From Vibrio splendidus (GTDB lineage Bacteria; Pseudomonadota; Gammaproteobacteria; Enterobacterales; Vibrionaceae), in the NCBI RefSeq assembly GCF_002873455.1, contig NZ_MCUN01000010.1, positions 248,001 to 312,000 of the forward strand: a stretch of 64,000 bases of DNA, written 5' to 3'. The notes beneath the pieces were generated by a model. That model did not search any database. It had not been told where the DNA came from and saw nothing but the letters and a program-made list of their open reading frames with translations. A program made the position numbers and the translations under genes. Every line of letters starts with the position of its first letter. Position 1 is the first letter of the stretch. Below are positions 17,100-26,862 of this stretch, one piece after another.

Positions 17100-18539
17100 A
17101 TGTTAGGTATCCAGCTTTCTGCTGTTCTCTCTTTATTATTTTTTTCTACGGTAGCAGGCGCTGCCACTTCTCAGCTAGGAGAGCCGCTCAAACTAACCAG
17201 TTCATTTGCTGGTTACCTGTCGCTGACCATTTTCGTTGTCGCCTACATAGTGGTGATGATGGAAGAATACTTAAAGCTCCGAAAATCCAAGCCTGTTCTA
17301 CTTGCGGCGGGCCTAATCTGGATAATTATTGGTTTTACCTACCAAGAACACAACCTTGTTGAAGTCGCCAAACAAGCACTCGAACACAACCTTCTGGAAT
17401 ACGCCGAGCTATTACTTTTCCTACTCGTCGCCATGACATACATCAGTGCCATGGAAGAGAGAAGATTGTTTGATGCGCTGCAAGCGTGGATGGTAGGCAA
17501 AGGCTTTAATTTCCGCTCTCTGTTCTGGATAACCGGTATTCTGGCCTTCTTTATCTCACCTATCGCCGATAACCTCACGACAGCTCTATTGATGTGTGCT
17601 GTGGTTCTTAAGGTCGCAGGCTCCAACCCTAAATTCGTTAACCTAGCTTGTGTGAATATCGTGATAGCCGCTAATGCTGGCGGTGCGTTCAGTCCATTCG
17701 GTGACATCACAACGCTAATGGTATGGCAGGCTGGTTATGTGAGTTTTAGTGAGTTCATTCCTTTGTTTATTCCTTCAGTGATGAATTACCTCGTCCCTGC
17801 GTTGATCATGTCTTACTTTGTTCCCACAACCCAACCCGACACGGTTCACCAACATGTTGAATTAAAACGCGGTGCAAGACGCATCGTGTTCTTGTTCATC
17901 ATGACGATCGCTACCGCGGTTGCTTTCCATGCTGTACTCCACTTCCCTCCAGTGATGGGGATGATGATGGGGCTCGCCTACCTGCAGTTCTTTGGTTATT
18001 ACTTACGTAAGACCTTACCCAACTCACTCGCGAAGAAAAAAGCGGTGGCGATCGCCAATAACGATGAGGGTGCCCTGAAGCGACTCGGTTCTGTTGTTCC
18101 ATTTGATGTATTTCGAAGAGTTTCGCATGCCGAATGGGACACGTTGTTGTTCTTCTACGGCGTGGTAATGTGTGTCGGTGGCTTGAGTTTACTTGGTTAC
18201 TTAGAATTGGCCTCAGGCGTGATGTATAGCCAATGGGACCCAATTTGGGCTAACGTCATGGTGGGGTTCTTATCGGCGATTGTCGATAACATTCCGGTAA
18301 TGTTTGCCGTGCTATCAATGGAACCACAAATGTCGATGGGCAACTGGCTACTGATTACATTAACCGCAGGTGTCGGCGGTAGCTTATTGTCTATAGGTAG
18401 TGCTGCAGGAGTGGCATTAATGGGAGCAGCGCATGGCAAGTACACCTTCTTTGGTCACTTGAAATGGATGCCAGTGATCATGATTGGCTATGCCGTCAGT
18501 ATCGCCGCTCACCTATGGCTTAATGGCAATCTTTTCTAG
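17100..18539 (+). CDS. nhaD: Na+/H+ antiporter NhaD
   Basis: This 479-residue polytopic inner-membrane protein of the ion-transporter superfamily has about 12-13 hydrophobic segments. The diagnostic NhaD/ArsB-type motifs ISPIADNLTTALLMC and AIVDNIPVMFAVLSM carry the conserved acidic residues of the two halves. Length equals characterised Vibrio NhaD proteins. It exchanges external H+ for internal Na+ or Li+ at alkaline pH, fitting a marine organism. It is monocistronic. Confidence 0.93.
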   Translation: MLGIQLSAVLSLLFFSTVAGAATSQLGEPLKLTSSFAGYLSLTIFVVAYIVVMMEEYLKLRKSKPVLLAAGLIWIIIGFTYQEHNLVEVAKQALEHNLLEYAELLLFLLVAMTYISAMEERRLFDALQAWMVGKGFNFRSLFWITGILAFFISPIADNLTTALLMCAVVLKVAGSNPKFVNLACVNIVIAANAGGAFSPFGDITTLMVWQAGYVSFSEFIPLFIPSVMNYLVPALIMSYFVPTTQPDTVHQHVELKRGARRIVFLFIMTIATAVAFHAVLHFPPVMGMMMGLAYLQFFGYYLRKTLPNSLAKKKAVAIANNDEGALKRLGSVVPFDVFRRVSHAEWDTLLFFYGVVMCVGGLSLLGYLELASGVMYSQWDPIWANVMVGFLSAIVDNIPVMFAVLSMEPQMSMGNWLLITLTAGVGGSLLSIGSAAGVALMGAAHGKYTFFGHLKWMPVIMIGYAVSIAAHLWLNGNLF

Positions 18540-18548
18540 TAAAACGCC

Positions 18549-18932
18549 CTAAGGCATATCGGTTAGAGGCTTCTCGACGCGTGTCCAGACGTTACTCAAT
18601 TGTATCGCTGGACACTGGTTGCAAGTTAACATCTCACCCTGTTGTTGAATTCGCATCACTAGCCTAGAGTCAGTTCGGCTGCTTCCTGAATTGAACTCAA
18701 TGGTAATCAAGTCTTCATCAACACTATAGGTTCGAGTTACCGAGTTATCCGTTGTTTGATAGGTCACTTGCCCAGACTCAAAAAGTAAATAACTGTTATT
18801 ATCTGCGTTCTCAAACACACCTTTGAACAGAGCAAGCTGTGGCACTTCGAAAGGGCGACTGGTGTCGGTTAAACAGCCCGTAAGCAATAGTGTGCTACTA
18901 CAGCAGAGTATAAGTGAATAGTGGCTATTCAT
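18549..18932 (-). CDS. Small lipoprotein, function unknown
   Basis: This 127-residue product has a lipoprotein signal with lipobox LLTGC (Cys at about residue 19) and no Asp at +2 that would favour inner-membrane retention, so outer-membrane location is likely. The mature part is beta-rich (YLLFESGQVTYQTTDNSV) and ends with a CNQC pair. Family not recognised. It is convergent with nhaD with only nine bases between stops. Confidence 0.7.
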   Translation of the reverse strand: MNSHYSLILCCSSTLLLTGCLTDTSRPFEVPQLALFKGVFENADNNSYLLFESGQVTYQTTDNSVTRTYSVDEDLITIEFNSGSSRTDSRLVMRIQQQGEMLTCNQCPAIQLSNVWTRVEKPLTDMP

Positions 18933-19151
18933 TTGGGCATCCTTGCCTAGAGAACATAGTTAAATAATATGCAACCAGACAAGTATTTTCCAGGAAGTAA
19001 CGAATTTATTGCAAAGTCACATTTTTATTGCAAGGTCTCGTTTTAACTGCAAAGTCACAGTTTGAGCGTCCTTGAGATCCATCCTGAATCGTGCAGAATC
19101 TTCCACCTTTATTCACAGAAGAATGCTTCAAATCGCTATCTATACAACTTC

Positions 19152-19634
19152 CTAATTTAATTCTCTCCCCTCAATCACCAATAAGCGCTGTTTACGTTCA
19201 ACACCACCGGCATAACCTGTCAACTGACCATTTTTACCAATCACACGATGACACGGCACAATCACTGACACCGGATTTTTTCCATTCGCTAAACCCACTG
19301 CACGCACCGCTTTTGGGTTACCAATCGCGTCGGCCAATTGAGCATAACTCCATGTTTCTCCATAAGGAATGGTCGTCAACGCCTGCCAAACCGACTGCTG
19401 AAATGGAGTGCCCTTGGCTGCGATCGGCACAGAAAACTGGATAACTTCACCAGAAAAATAACGGTTGAGCTGGTCAATGACCGATTCAAAAATCGGAAAG
19501 CTGTCATCTTGAACGCCTAGCTGTTCTGGCTTGGTGGTGTATGTTTCAAACCAAAGGCCAAGCAGCCCTTCATCGTTCGCCTGTAAAGTCACGGTTCCCA
19601 ATGGGCTCTCATAATAAGTAAAACGGTTAGCCAT
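19152..19634 (-). CDS. ogt: Methylated-DNA-protein-cysteine methyltransferase
   Basis: This 160-residue enzyme repairs O6-methylguanine by one-step methyl transfer to its cysteine. The active-site PCHRVIGKNG motif and the DNA-binding helix region FQQSVWQALTTIPYGETWSYAQLA are present. The start at 19634 is supported by AGGAGATATT before the ATG; an upstream in-frame ATG adds 20 residues but lacks a site. It lies 80 bp downstream of the ada/alkA-type gene on the same strand, forming an alkylation-damage repair pair. Confidence 0.95.
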   Translation of the reverse strand: MANRFTYYESPLGTVTLQANDEGLLGLWFETYTTKPEQLGVQDDSFPIFESVIDQLNRYFSGEVIQFSVPIAAKGTPFQQSVWQALTTIPYGETWSYAQLADAIGNPKAVRAVGLANGKNPVSVIVPCHRVIGKNGQLTGYAGGVERKQRLLVIEGRELN

Positions 19635-19715
19635 AATATCTCCTAGCCTGCTATTGCATATGTTTGTGGATTGCAGATGTTTGTGGATTGCCAATGCTTG
19701 TGGGTGCTCATTCTA

Positions 19716-21128
19716 TTAAGACTGATTCCAGCAATGGAACGTGGCGTAGCTTCCCCAAGGCGAAACACTCTTTGTATTAATCTTAGGGCGATGCTCAATA
19801 AACTTCTTCACCACTAAGTCGCCAACCAACAAGTGGTTAGGTTCACTTAACCCACGAAGCAGCGCGTATTGAATCGTCCAAGGCCCAATGCCTTTTAGTT
19901 CTATCCATTTAGAAGGGTGTTCGGATTCGTTGTCGACCATGTATTCGGCAAAACGCTTTAGAGTCTCTTTCCGACTTCCCGGCATTCTCAAGAAGCTAAC
20001 ATCAGCCTCCGCTATCTGTTTAGGCGTTGGGAAATGCGCTTTCTCGGATACATCTGAATTTATTTGTAAGTCACTCTGATCTTTTAAAGCTGATAGCTCT
20101 CGTACTAACAAGTTAAGCTGACCAATGGCTGCTGTAACCGAGACTTGCTGCCCGAGGATCGCTCTCACTCCTGCTTCCCAAGCACTCCACACGCCAGGAA
20201 TACGGATGCCACTCTTAGCCACCAAGTTGGGGTCAATGCTTGTAAAGAAGGCTTCGACCTTAGCAATGTCGACATCAAGGTCAAGCATGCGTCGAATGTT
20301 AGCAATCAAGCTTCTTAACTGGCTTATATCGTCCAACTCAAATTCAATATCTAAGCGATTCTCTTTGACCAAAGTTGCCTTGAACCAGCCCTTTGACCCG
20401 TTCACATTGACCGTGCGCTTATAATAATCTTCGCCAACGTCTTCTAAACCTTCAATCATTCTTCGTCGATAAAAGCCCAACAAATGCTTCCAATCTAATG
20501 GGCCGTGAAAGCCTAGCTGAATATGATTGCTCAAATTGTTATTTGGCTTTGCTCGTCGGATTTGGCTTGGCGAGAGCTGCAACTCTTTTTGAAAGGCATC
20601 ATTAAAACGTCGCGTACTATTAAAGCCACTTGCAAAGCCAACATCAGTAATGCTCATGCTACTAGTGTGCAGCAACTGCTTGGCAAACATCAATTGGCTA
20701 TAAAGGCTATATTGCTTCGGTGACACCCCAATGTAATTGTCGAATAGGGTTCGTAGATAACGATCTGAAATACCTAATCGCGTGGCAAGGTCGACGATTG
20801 ACCCTGAGTTCAGCGCACCATGATCAATCAACTGTAAAGCACGCAAGAAAGTCGTTTCAACCCCCTTCCATGCAGGAGAAAAAGGCGCGCTATCAGGTCG
20901 GCAACGCAAACATGGGCGATACCCAGCTTTCAAGGCTTGAGCTTGATGCGAAAAATACTCGACGTTTTCTTCTTTGGGTGGGCTTGCAGGGCAAATTGGA
21001 CGACAAAAAATTCCGGTGGTTTTTACTGCCGTAAAAAACATCCCATCAAAGCGAGCGTCTCGCGCATATCGAGCCAAATGGCACTGCTCACTCGTTAACG
21101 TACTGTTGTGATGAATATTTTTAGACAT
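19716..21128 (-). CDS. Bifunctional Ada-AlkA: regulator/methyltransferase domain plus 3-methyladenine glycosylase
   Basis: The 470-residue fusion has the Ada zinc domain (about residues 8-85; FCRPIC...RPCLRC gives four Cys, one the methyl acceptor), an AraC helix-turn-helix (about 95-190, GISDRYLRTLFDNYIGVSPKQY) and an AlkA N-domain plus HhH-GPD glycosylase (about 200-465). The latter carries GIGPWTIQYALLRG and the catalytic Asp in LLVGDLVVKK. It senses methylphosphotriesters, activates repair genes and excises alkylated bases. The O6-methyltransferase part is supplied by the adjacent ogt. This arrangement is common in gammaproteobacteria and actinobacteria. Confidence 0.93.
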   Translation of the reverse strand: MSKNIHHNSTLTSEQCHLARYARDARFDGMFFTAVKTTGIFCRPICPASPPKEENVEYFSHQAQALKAGYRPCLRCRPDSAPFSPAWKGVETTFLRALQLIDHGALNSGSIVDLATRLGISDRYLRTLFDNYIGVSPKQYSLYSQLMFAKQLLHTSSMSITDVGFASGFNSTRRFNDAFQKELQLSPSQIRRAKPNNNLSNHIQLGFHGPLDWKHLLGFYRRRMIEGLEDVGEDYYKRTVNVNGSKGWFKATLVKENRLDIEFELDDISQLRSLIANIRRMLDLDVDIAKVEAFFTSIDPNLVAKSGIRIPGVWSAWEAGVRAILGQQVSVTAAIGQLNLLVRELSALKDQSDLQINSDVSEKAHFPTPKQIAEADVSFLRMPGSRKETLKRFAEYMVDNESEHPSKWIELKGIGPWTIQYALLRGLSEPNHLLVGDLVVKKFIEHRPKINTKSVSPWGSYATFHCWNQS

Positions 21129-21363
21129 ACTGCGCTCGTCCTATTTGCCATAACTTTTACTCGATACCTCAAAGTTTACCGCGAACTGTCATTGTCGCTA
21201 GCCACTTTCGGAACTGAAGGTTAGATAAATCACAAAAAAGGGTTTTCTTTTTACGCAATTCGACTAAATTTAACCTTGAGAAAAAATTCTTCTCACAACG
21301 TCAACGATAGGTACTTAGCACACTAAGATGCAGAGACCTGTCGAATATAAAAAGGAAAAGGCT

Positions 21364-21567
21364 ATGGTTCTTCACACGTGTCGTATTGTTTTATCAAACC
21401 AACAGGTTCTCACCAGTCAATCAGTCGAGCAGTCTCTCAGCTTTCTTGAAGACGAAGCAAGTAAAGGGATTTCTAAAATTGAGATTGACGCAACGGATGG
21501 CAATCAAATCCATTCATACCTGTCACACTCTCTTGAAGAGTCTATTGAGAACCTGATGAATCTCTAG
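21364..21567 (+). CDS. Small conserved hypothetical protein (67 aa)
   Basis: Family not recognised. The product is acidic (QSVEQSLSFLEDEASKGISKIEIDATDGNQIHSYL) with an alpha/beta pattern and no membrane segment. AAAGGAAAAGGCT precedes the chosen ATG; an ATG 36 bases upstream is in frame but has no ribosome site. It is divergent from the ada-alkA gene. Confidence 0.6.
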   Translation: MVLHTCRIVLSNQQVLTSQSVEQSLSFLEDEASKGISKIEIDATDGNQIHSYLSHSLEESIENLMNL

Positions 21568-21872
21568 AACTTTCGAAGAATAGAGTTTTTGAAGAGTAGA
21601 GTTTTCGAAGAACAGTCCTTTAAAAGTATAGTGCTTTGAAGTGATAGAGCCTTGAAGAAGGTTACACATACCAGGCTTAAACGATTTTATCCGAGTGAGG
21701 GCTATCTCTGATTCGGCAATGAAGTTCATCTCTGGTTTAAAAACAAAAATGGCTCCCAACTATATAACTAGTTAGGAGCCATTTTTTATCCAATCAACAA
21801 CGTTAATTCAGCAACGCATATTTCAACAAGCGATATTGGTTGCAACTCACGATATTCATTACAACATAGCCG
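21568..21872. other. Intergenic: degenerate repeats and terminator
   Basis: Right after the 67-aa gene, 21570-21660 contains four to five diverged copies of a unit like TAGAGTTTTCGAAGAA. The terminator at 21746-21787 follows. No gene was recognised. Confidence 0.55.
21746..21787. terminator. Bidirectional terminator
   Basis: AAAATGGCTCCCAACTA and TAGTTAGGAGCCATTTTTT form a long stem with one bulge, between the 67-aa gene and the convergent hdfR. Confidence 0.9.
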
Positions 21873-22766
21873 TTACTCTGGTGCTTGTTCAGCGGCTTGC
21901 TGCAACGTATAAGCGGTCGATGGGTCAATCTCATTCACCAGCTTCTCAACCTGCATGATCGCATCAACCGAGGTGCTGCTTTTGCGGTAGCTGAGATAAA
22001 TTGGGCGATACCAATCTTCAACCCCTTTCACCTTATGCAGCTGACCTGAGTCGATAAAAGGTTCAACCATAGAAACAGGTAAATACGCACTGCCACCTTT
22101 CTCTAAAATGAAATCGAGGGCAATACGAGCCGTAGAGGTACGTAAATACGGAGCTGGCACTTTTGGGTGACGTTCTGCATGTTCTGAACCGAAGCGCGTT
22201 CCCCAATCGACATACACATACTTATGTTGGAACACAGATTCCAGATCATCTTGCTGCGTTGATACCAACACCAAAACCAAATCAGCGACTTTTTTACAGT
22301 TTAGCTCTTCCGCTTTAATTTGATCGAAGGCGAAAGCCATATCTAAGGTTCGCTCTAGCAAATTACGGTTCAGTTGCTCGCGCCCCATCACCTCTGCCAT
22401 AAAGCCGTAACCACCAAAAGAGTCGGTCACTACGCTTAAACAGTTTTGCAGATACGCATCCCAAATATTCGGCGTACCACCCAGCGTTAACTGCAAAGCT
22501 TTTCCACTCTCTAACGACAGCTCAAATTTTGCTTGTTGTAAGGTGGACACCATCACTTCAGCATAACCAATCAAACGCTCACCGGAAGAGGTAAGCTTGA
22601 TGTTATTGCGATCACGAATGAAGAGCTGCGTATCAAAATAGCCTTCAAGCTGTTTGATCCGCGCACTCACCGCCGCTTGTGTTAAATACAAGTTTTCAGC
22701 TGCGCGCCCAAAGTGGCGCACCCTTGCAACCTCAAGAAAGGTTCTAAATACTTTCACATCCATCAA
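21873..22766 (-). CDS. hdfR: LysR family regulator HdfR
   Basis: This 297-residue LysR-type regulator has an N-terminal winged helix (residues about 1-60: VKVFRTFLEVARVRHFGRAAENLYLTQAAVSARIKQLE) and a co-inducer domain behind it. The early sequence and the divergent maoP neighbour identify it as HdfR (YifA), known in E. coli as a repressor of flhDC and an activator of gltBD. Start choice between 22766 and 22763 (double Met) is open. Confidence 0.87.
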   Translation of the reverse strand: MMDVKVFRTFLEVARVRHFGRAAENLYLTQAAVSARIKQLEGYFDTQLFIRDRNNIKLTSSGERLIGYAEVMVSTLQQAKFELSLESGKALQLTLGGTPNIWDAYLQNCLSVVTDSFGGYGFMAEVMGREQLNRNLLERTLDMAFAFDQIKAEELNCKKVADLVLVLVSTQQDDLESVFQHKYVYVDWGTRFGSEHAERHPKVPAPYLRTSTARIALDFILEKGGSAYLPVSMVEPFIDSGQLHKVKGVEDWYRPIYLSYRKSSTSVDAIMQVEKLVNEIDPSTAYTLQQAAEQAPE

Positions 22767-22919
22767 AAATACATCTCTGTAATAAATCTGCTAAATAGCC
22801 GATCTAGGATTGTTTATCGTAAAGGCAAAAACGTTTTGTTTCCTATTTTAGCCTTTTAACAATATTTTCGCGTGAGCAATAAACACTAATTTCTATCTAA
22901 CCACATTACTGAGGCTGAT
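22767..22919. promoter_or_regulatory. hdfR/maoP divergent control region
   Basis: This 153-bp spacer drives hdfR and maoP in opposite directions. In E. coli the maoS site that acts with MaoP to exclude MatP from the Ori macrodomain lies in the promoter region of this same gene pair. The E. coli motif could not be identified here by eye. Confidence 0.4.
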
Positions 22920-23273
22920 ATGTCTGAGACCGAATTCCGACACGGAAAAAAACGTTTTTATGACACCATTAAATTCCCACGAGGGTTCGCTAAGTCAGGT
23001 GATTTTACTCTTTCAGAAGAAGAAATCCTAACCTTGTTTGGTGACACTATGCTTGCACTTGAGACTGGTGAACTAACACCAACCAATGCTGAAGAAAGGC
23101 ACTTCATCAAAGTATTGGCTCATCCTCACAAGGCGAAATCCAAGTTAGACCGTGTTTGGTTAAAATACATTCAACTGGCTCGTGGACGTCGTCGCTTTCA
23201 TACCCTAAACGGCTGCAAACGCGGTGAAGTGCCTACGGAAGAATACGAAAGAGAGTTAGTGTTAGAAGATTAG
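22920..23273 (+). CDS. maoP: Macrodomain Ori organisation protein MaoP (DUF413)
   Basis: This 117-residue DUF413 protein contains RHGKKRFYDTIKFPRGFAKSGDFT and KAKSKLDRVWLKYIQLARGRRRFHTLNG, the two conserved blocks of MaoP (YifE). In E. coli MaoP works with the cis site maoS to structure the Ori macrodomain. The divergent hdfR confirms the assignment by gene order. A terminator follows at once, so it is a one-gene unit. Confidence 0.93.
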   Translation: MSETEFRHGKKRFYDTIKFPRGFAKSGDFTLSEEEILTLFGDTMLALETGELTPTNAEERHFIKVLAHPHKAKSKLDRVWLKYIQLARGRRRFHTLNGCKRGEVPTEEYERELVLED

Positions 23274-23280
23274 TAAAACT

Positions 23281-23317
23281 GCTCAAAGTGATACCTCATC
23301 ACTTTGGGCTTTTTTTG
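23281..23317 (+). terminator. Terminator after maoP
   Basis: GCTCAAAGTGAT pairs with ATCACTTTGGGC around ACCTC, followed by TTTTTTT. Confidence 0.92.
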
Positions 23318-23571
23318 TTCATAGCAGGTTAGCGGCAACTTAAAACAAACACGCATCTTCTTCGTAATTAGTAAGTTTAGTCAACCTATCCAGTTTTACC
23401 AATATTTATAGATAATTCATAGTGATAGCTTTGAATAACCACTATTCTTAAATATACCGATGTTAATTCATGCCTATCGGTGAAACTTCCTCACTTTTTC
23501 TCTTCTTTTTTGCACGGCAGTACCACATAACCACCACTCTTTGATCATATGTTCATTGCACTCCTGACTAT

Positions 23572-23603
23572 CCAACAAACCAACAAACCAACAAACCAAC
23601 AAA
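23572..23603. repeat. Octanucleotide tandem repeat (CCAACAAA x 4)
   Basis: Four exact copies lie about 240 bp upstream of nagB, in noncoding DNA. Confidence 0.95.
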
Positions 23604-23780
23604 GCTTGTTGATCTTTCAGACCCTGAATCAAACCCACCTGATGATATATGACAAACGTATTAATCTTGTTTAACGCTACCAAATATCCATACAATAATT
23701 GTGCAATTTTGAGAGTTCTAATCACAGATACGACGAAAAAAGTAAAAACTTGACCTAAAACAATAGCGGAACACGACAAC

Positions 23781-23801
23781 TTATTTTATAATGCGAATTA
23801 A
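23781..23801. promoter_or_regulatory. Candidate NagC operator upstream of nagB
   Basis: TTATTTTATAATGCGAATTAA has the NagC-like layout: two AT-rich half sites (TTATTTT, GAATTAA) with a central GC step. It is 44 bp before the nagB start. NagC represses GlcNAc genes in related bacteria. Confidence 0.5.
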
Positions 23802-23844
23802 TGTTTCAGAACACTATAAAATTTAATTTCTAGGGGCAAAATCA

Positions 23845-24645
23845 ATGAGACTTATTCCATTAAGCAACAAAGCAAAAGTAGGTAAATGGGCTGCTCGTCA
23901 TATCGCAGATTCGATCAACAAATTCGCTCCAACTGCTGAGCGTCCATTTGTACTAGGTCTTCCTACTGGTAGCACACCTCTAACTACTTACGCTGAGCTA
24001 ATTGAACTTTACAAAGCTGGCGAAGTAAGCTTCAAGCACGTTGTAACATTCAACATGGATGAGTACGTTGGTATCGAACCAAACCACCCAGAGTCTTACC
24101 GCACATTCATGCACGAGAACTTCTTCAACCACGTTGATGTTCAAGCAGAAAACATCAACCTGCTAGACGGCAAAGCTGAAGACATCGATGCTCACTGTGC
24201 AGCATACGAAGAGAAAATCCGTTCATACGGCAAAATTAACCTGTTCATGGGCGGCGTAGGCATCGACGGCCACATCGCATTCAACGAACCAGGTTCTTCT
24301 CTATCTTCACGCACTCGTATCAAGACGTTGACTGAAGACACTCGTATCGCGAACTCTCGTTTCTTCGATGGCGACATCAACCAAGTTCCTAAATACGCAC
24401 TAACTATCGGTGTTGCTACTCTTCTAGATGCTGAAGAAGTGATGATCCTTTCTCTAGGCCACAACAAAGCACAAGCGCTTCAAATGGCTATCGAAGGTTC
24501 TGTAAACCACATGTGGACTGTTACCGCTCTACAGATGCACCGTAAAGCTATCATCGTTGCTGATGAGCCAGCTCAACAAGAGCTAAAAGTTAAGACTCTA
24601 CGCTACTTCCAAGAGCTAGAAGCTGAGAACATCCAAGACCTATAA
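23845..24645 (+). CDS. nagB: Glucosamine-6-phosphate deaminase
   Basis: This 266-residue enzyme converts glucosamine-6-phosphate to fructose-6-phosphate and ammonia. The family blocks [24 protein letters not shown] and [18 protein letters not shown] are complete, and length is the same as E. coli NagB. It is the last step of the chitin/GlcNAc route that starts with ChiA. It stands alone, not with nagA, as in other vibrios. Codon use is strongly biased, suggesting high expression. Confidence 0.97.
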   Translation: MRLIPLSNKAKVGKWAARHIADSINKFAPTAERPFVLGLPTGSTPLTTYAELIELYKAGEVSFKHVVTFNMDEYVGIEPNHPESYRTFMHENFFNHVDVQAENINLLDGKAEDIDAHCAAYEEKIRSYGKINLFMGGVGIDGHIAFNEPGSSLSSRTRIKTLTEDTRIANSRFFDGDINQVPKYALTIGVATLLDAEEVMILSLGHNKAQALQMAIEGSVNHMWTVTALQMHRKAIIVADEPAQQELKVKTLRYFQELEAENIQDL

Positions 24646-24654
24646 TCCTTATAG

Positions 24655-24732
24655 TCTTGCATAGAAGAGCTTTTTTAATAGAAAGAGCGTCTTGAATAGA
24701 AGGGCGTTTGCAATAGAAAAGCGTCTGAATAG
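24655..24732. repeat. Degenerate ~20-bp direct repeats after nagB
   Basis: Four diverged copies of a unit like AATAGAAAGAGCGTCTTG lie between the nagB stop codon and its terminator, inside the 3' untranslated region. Confidence 0.6.
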
Positions 24733-24758
24733 AAAAAGCCACTGAATGTGGCTTTTTT
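24733..24758 (+). terminator. Terminator after nagB
   Basis: AAAAGCCAC-TGAAT-GTGGCTTTTTT forms a compact hairpin with a T-run. Confidence 0.9.
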
Positions 24759-24936
24759 GTGCCTGCTGCTTTTGTATTTAATGAGGAGAACTTTCGAGCA
24801 TCTTAAGGGGCACAAAAACAACAAAGCGATTTCTCCAACGAGAGAAACCGCTATCATTTAAGCTTTGGAATGAAACAAACGAGCAACTGCTGACTACGTA
24901 TGAGGAAGACGCGATACGTAGGACGAAAAAGAAGAG

Positions 24937-25527
24937 CTAAGAACTCAGAGCGTTATCTCGGCATAACGTAGTGATAATGTCAGTGATAGCCAAAACGATC
25001 GTCGACTTCACTTTCTGATTGTGTCGACCCAAGAACATTTGAAGCATTGGGCCCGACATGGTTTCCACCATCTCTGCGTCATATTCGATAGGCATTATGC
25101 GTTGAATCGCCTGCACCTTATTGAGCTCAAATATAACGTCGACTTCTGTGAAGCTGGTGTCTTCACCTTGTATTTTTGCCCACTCTTTCAAGGTAACGAA
25201 AATCTCTAAATCATCGTAGAGTTCTTTACTGATCACACCAAGCCCTAATAGCAGCTTAGCGCGGATCATAATCTCGCCTAACGGCCCACCACTGTTGAGA
25301 AGTGGTTCAACAACGAATTTAATTGCCGTGTCGTCTTTCTTAAAAATGTTTTTTAATACGGCATCTACCGTGTCGTCCAATGCATCGTAAGCCGCCATTA
25401 GACAGGCGCTAGCGCTCTCAGCTTCAGATAGGGCTTCGAGTAATTCAGTTTCGTGGCTAGTTTGTATTGGCATAACGGCTCGACAATAAGAAAGTGCCAC
25501 TGGTGTGGCACTTTGATGGTTTATCAT
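24937..25527 (-). CDS. mtlR: Mannitol operon regulator MtlR
   Basis: MtlR-family protein with the conserved core [30 protein letters not shown]. It is the third gene of mtlADR and in vibrios and enterics acts as a repressor of mannitol uptake. The ATG overlaps the mtlD stop (ATGA), indicating coupling, and gives 196 residues. A second Met 18 codons in (25473) would give a 178-residue form nearer to other Vibrio MtlR proteins. Confidence 0.9.
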   Translation of the reverse strand: MINHQSATPVALSYCRAVMPIQTSHETELLEALSEAESASACLMAAYDALDDTVDAVLKNIFKKDDTAIKFVVEPLLNSGGPLGEIMIRAKLLLGLGVISKELYDDLEIFVTLKEWAKIQGEDTSFTEVDVIFELNKVQAIQRIMPIEYDAEMVETMSGPMLQMFLGRHNQKVKSTIVLAITDIITTLCRDNALSS

Positions 25528-26672
25528 TTCAATGCTAGATAAGCTTCTTCCGCTAGTTTAACAACTTCTGAGTCACTATTCAGCTCAGAATAATGCGCTA
25601 ATGTCTCAGCAAACCCTTTTTCTGCGAACATTGCTTGAAGTTCAACCGCTTGTGGGTCGTCTTCATTCTTGTAATGGAACGCAGCAGCGATTGCTCTTAC
25701 TAGGTGAGCATTCGGTAGACCATACTCTAACGTGCCATTCAGAGGCTTAACTAGACGGTCTTGTGGGCTCAGTTTACGAATTGGCTGACGACCAACACGG
25801 TCTACTTCATCACGTAGGAACGGGTTAGCAAAACGACCAAGAATCTTTTGGATGTAGGCAGCGTGAGCTTCTGGATCAAATCCGTAACGCTTAATCAGAA
25901 CCGCACCGCTCTCTTCCATCGTCGCTGTTACTTCAGCACGGATCACGTCATCTTCGATAGAGTCTTTAATAGTCTCATGACCCGCAAGCACACCAAGGTA
26001 AGCCGTTACCAAGTGACCTGTGTTTAGCGTGAATAGTTTACGCTCAACGAAAGCCATTAGGTTGTCAGTGCATTCCATACCTGGGATGTTTGGAATCTCA
26101 CCCTTGAATTGTGTTTGGTCTACGATCCACTCGCTGAACGTTTCAACGGTTACCGCTAGAGGATCGGTTTCGCCCGCTTCTGCTGGTGGAACAATACGGT
26201 CGACCGCTGAATCAACAAAGCCAATGTGCTCTTCAGTGAACGCTTTCATTTCATCAGAAAGATGCTCTAACACTGCTGCTTTTAATTGGCTAGTACCGCG
26301 AACCATGTTCTCTGCCGCGATGATGTTCATTGGTGCAGTGTTGTTTGCTGCTGCACGCTTTTCAATGCCTTGAGCGATAGACTTAGAGATGATTTTAAGA
26401 ACCGTAGGACCAACTGCTGTTGTCACAAGATCAGACTCAGCAATGCAATCTACCACTGCGCTTGTCGCCGAGTTAACTGCTGTTACGTTCTTCACGATCT
26501 CAACAACACACTCTTCGCCAACAATCTTTACTGGGTATTCTTGACGTTCAATTAACGCATTAACAACCGTTTCATTTACGTCTGCAAACGTAACCTTCAT
26601 ACCAGCATCAGAAAGAAGCTTACCAATGAAACCACGACCGATATTACCTGCACCAAAATGTAACGCTTTCAT
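25524..26672 (-). CDS. mtlD: Mannitol-1-phosphate 5-dehydrogenase
   Basis: The 382-residue enzyme oxidises mannitol-1-phosphate to fructose-6-phosphate with NAD+. It begins with the nucleotide-binding motif [15 protein letters not shown], and the long-chain mannitol dehydrogenase family blocks, including [13 protein letters not shown], are present; length matches E. coli MtlD. It is between mtlA (190-bp gap) and mtlR (4-bp overlap). Confidence 0.97.
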   Translation of the reverse strand: MKALHFGAGNIGRGFIGKLLSDAGMKVTFADVNETVVNALIERQEYPVKIVGEECVVEIVKNVTAVNSATSAVVDCIAESDLVTTAVGPTVLKIISKSIAQGIEKRAAANNTAPMNIIAAENMVRGTSQLKAAVLEHLSDEMKAFTEEHIGFVDSAVDRIVPPAEAGETDPLAVTVETFSEWIVDQTQFKGEIPNIPGMECTDNLMAFVERKLFTLNTGHLVTAYLGVLAGHETIKDSIEDDVIRAEVTATMEESGAVLIKRYGFDPEAHAAYIQKILGRFANPFLRDEVDRVGRQPIRKLSPQDRLVKPLNGTLEYGLPNAHLVRAIAAAFHYKNEDDPQAVELQAMFAEKGFAETLAHYSELNSDSEVVKLAEEAYLALK

Positions 26673-26862
26673 AATTTTAGACCTTATAAATATTTGAATC
26701 TAGATAGCTAACCACTCAACAACATGCCTTGAAATCGTCGTTTTAAGCATTAAACAGTAAGCTATTCAGACTGAATCTTTAAAACCGATAAAGAGTAAGA
26801 CCGAAAATGAGGCCAGTGGGGGGACACCGGCCTCCTTCACTCGGGAGCTTGACTAGAGCGTA

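Larger units (their letters stand above)
23274..23844. other. Intergenic: maoP terminator, 8-bp repeat and nagB control region
   Basis: This 571-bp AT-rich region holds the maoP terminator, the CCAACAAA repeat and the candidate NagC site next to nagB. A minus-strand frame at 23474-23779 runs through the repeat but has no ribosome site or family pattern and is not called. Confidence 0.55.

Noticed and set aside
23474..23779. 101-residue minus-strand ORF upstream of nagB
   Set aside because: It runs through an octamer repeat, has no ribosome site and shows no family or secondary-structure pattern.
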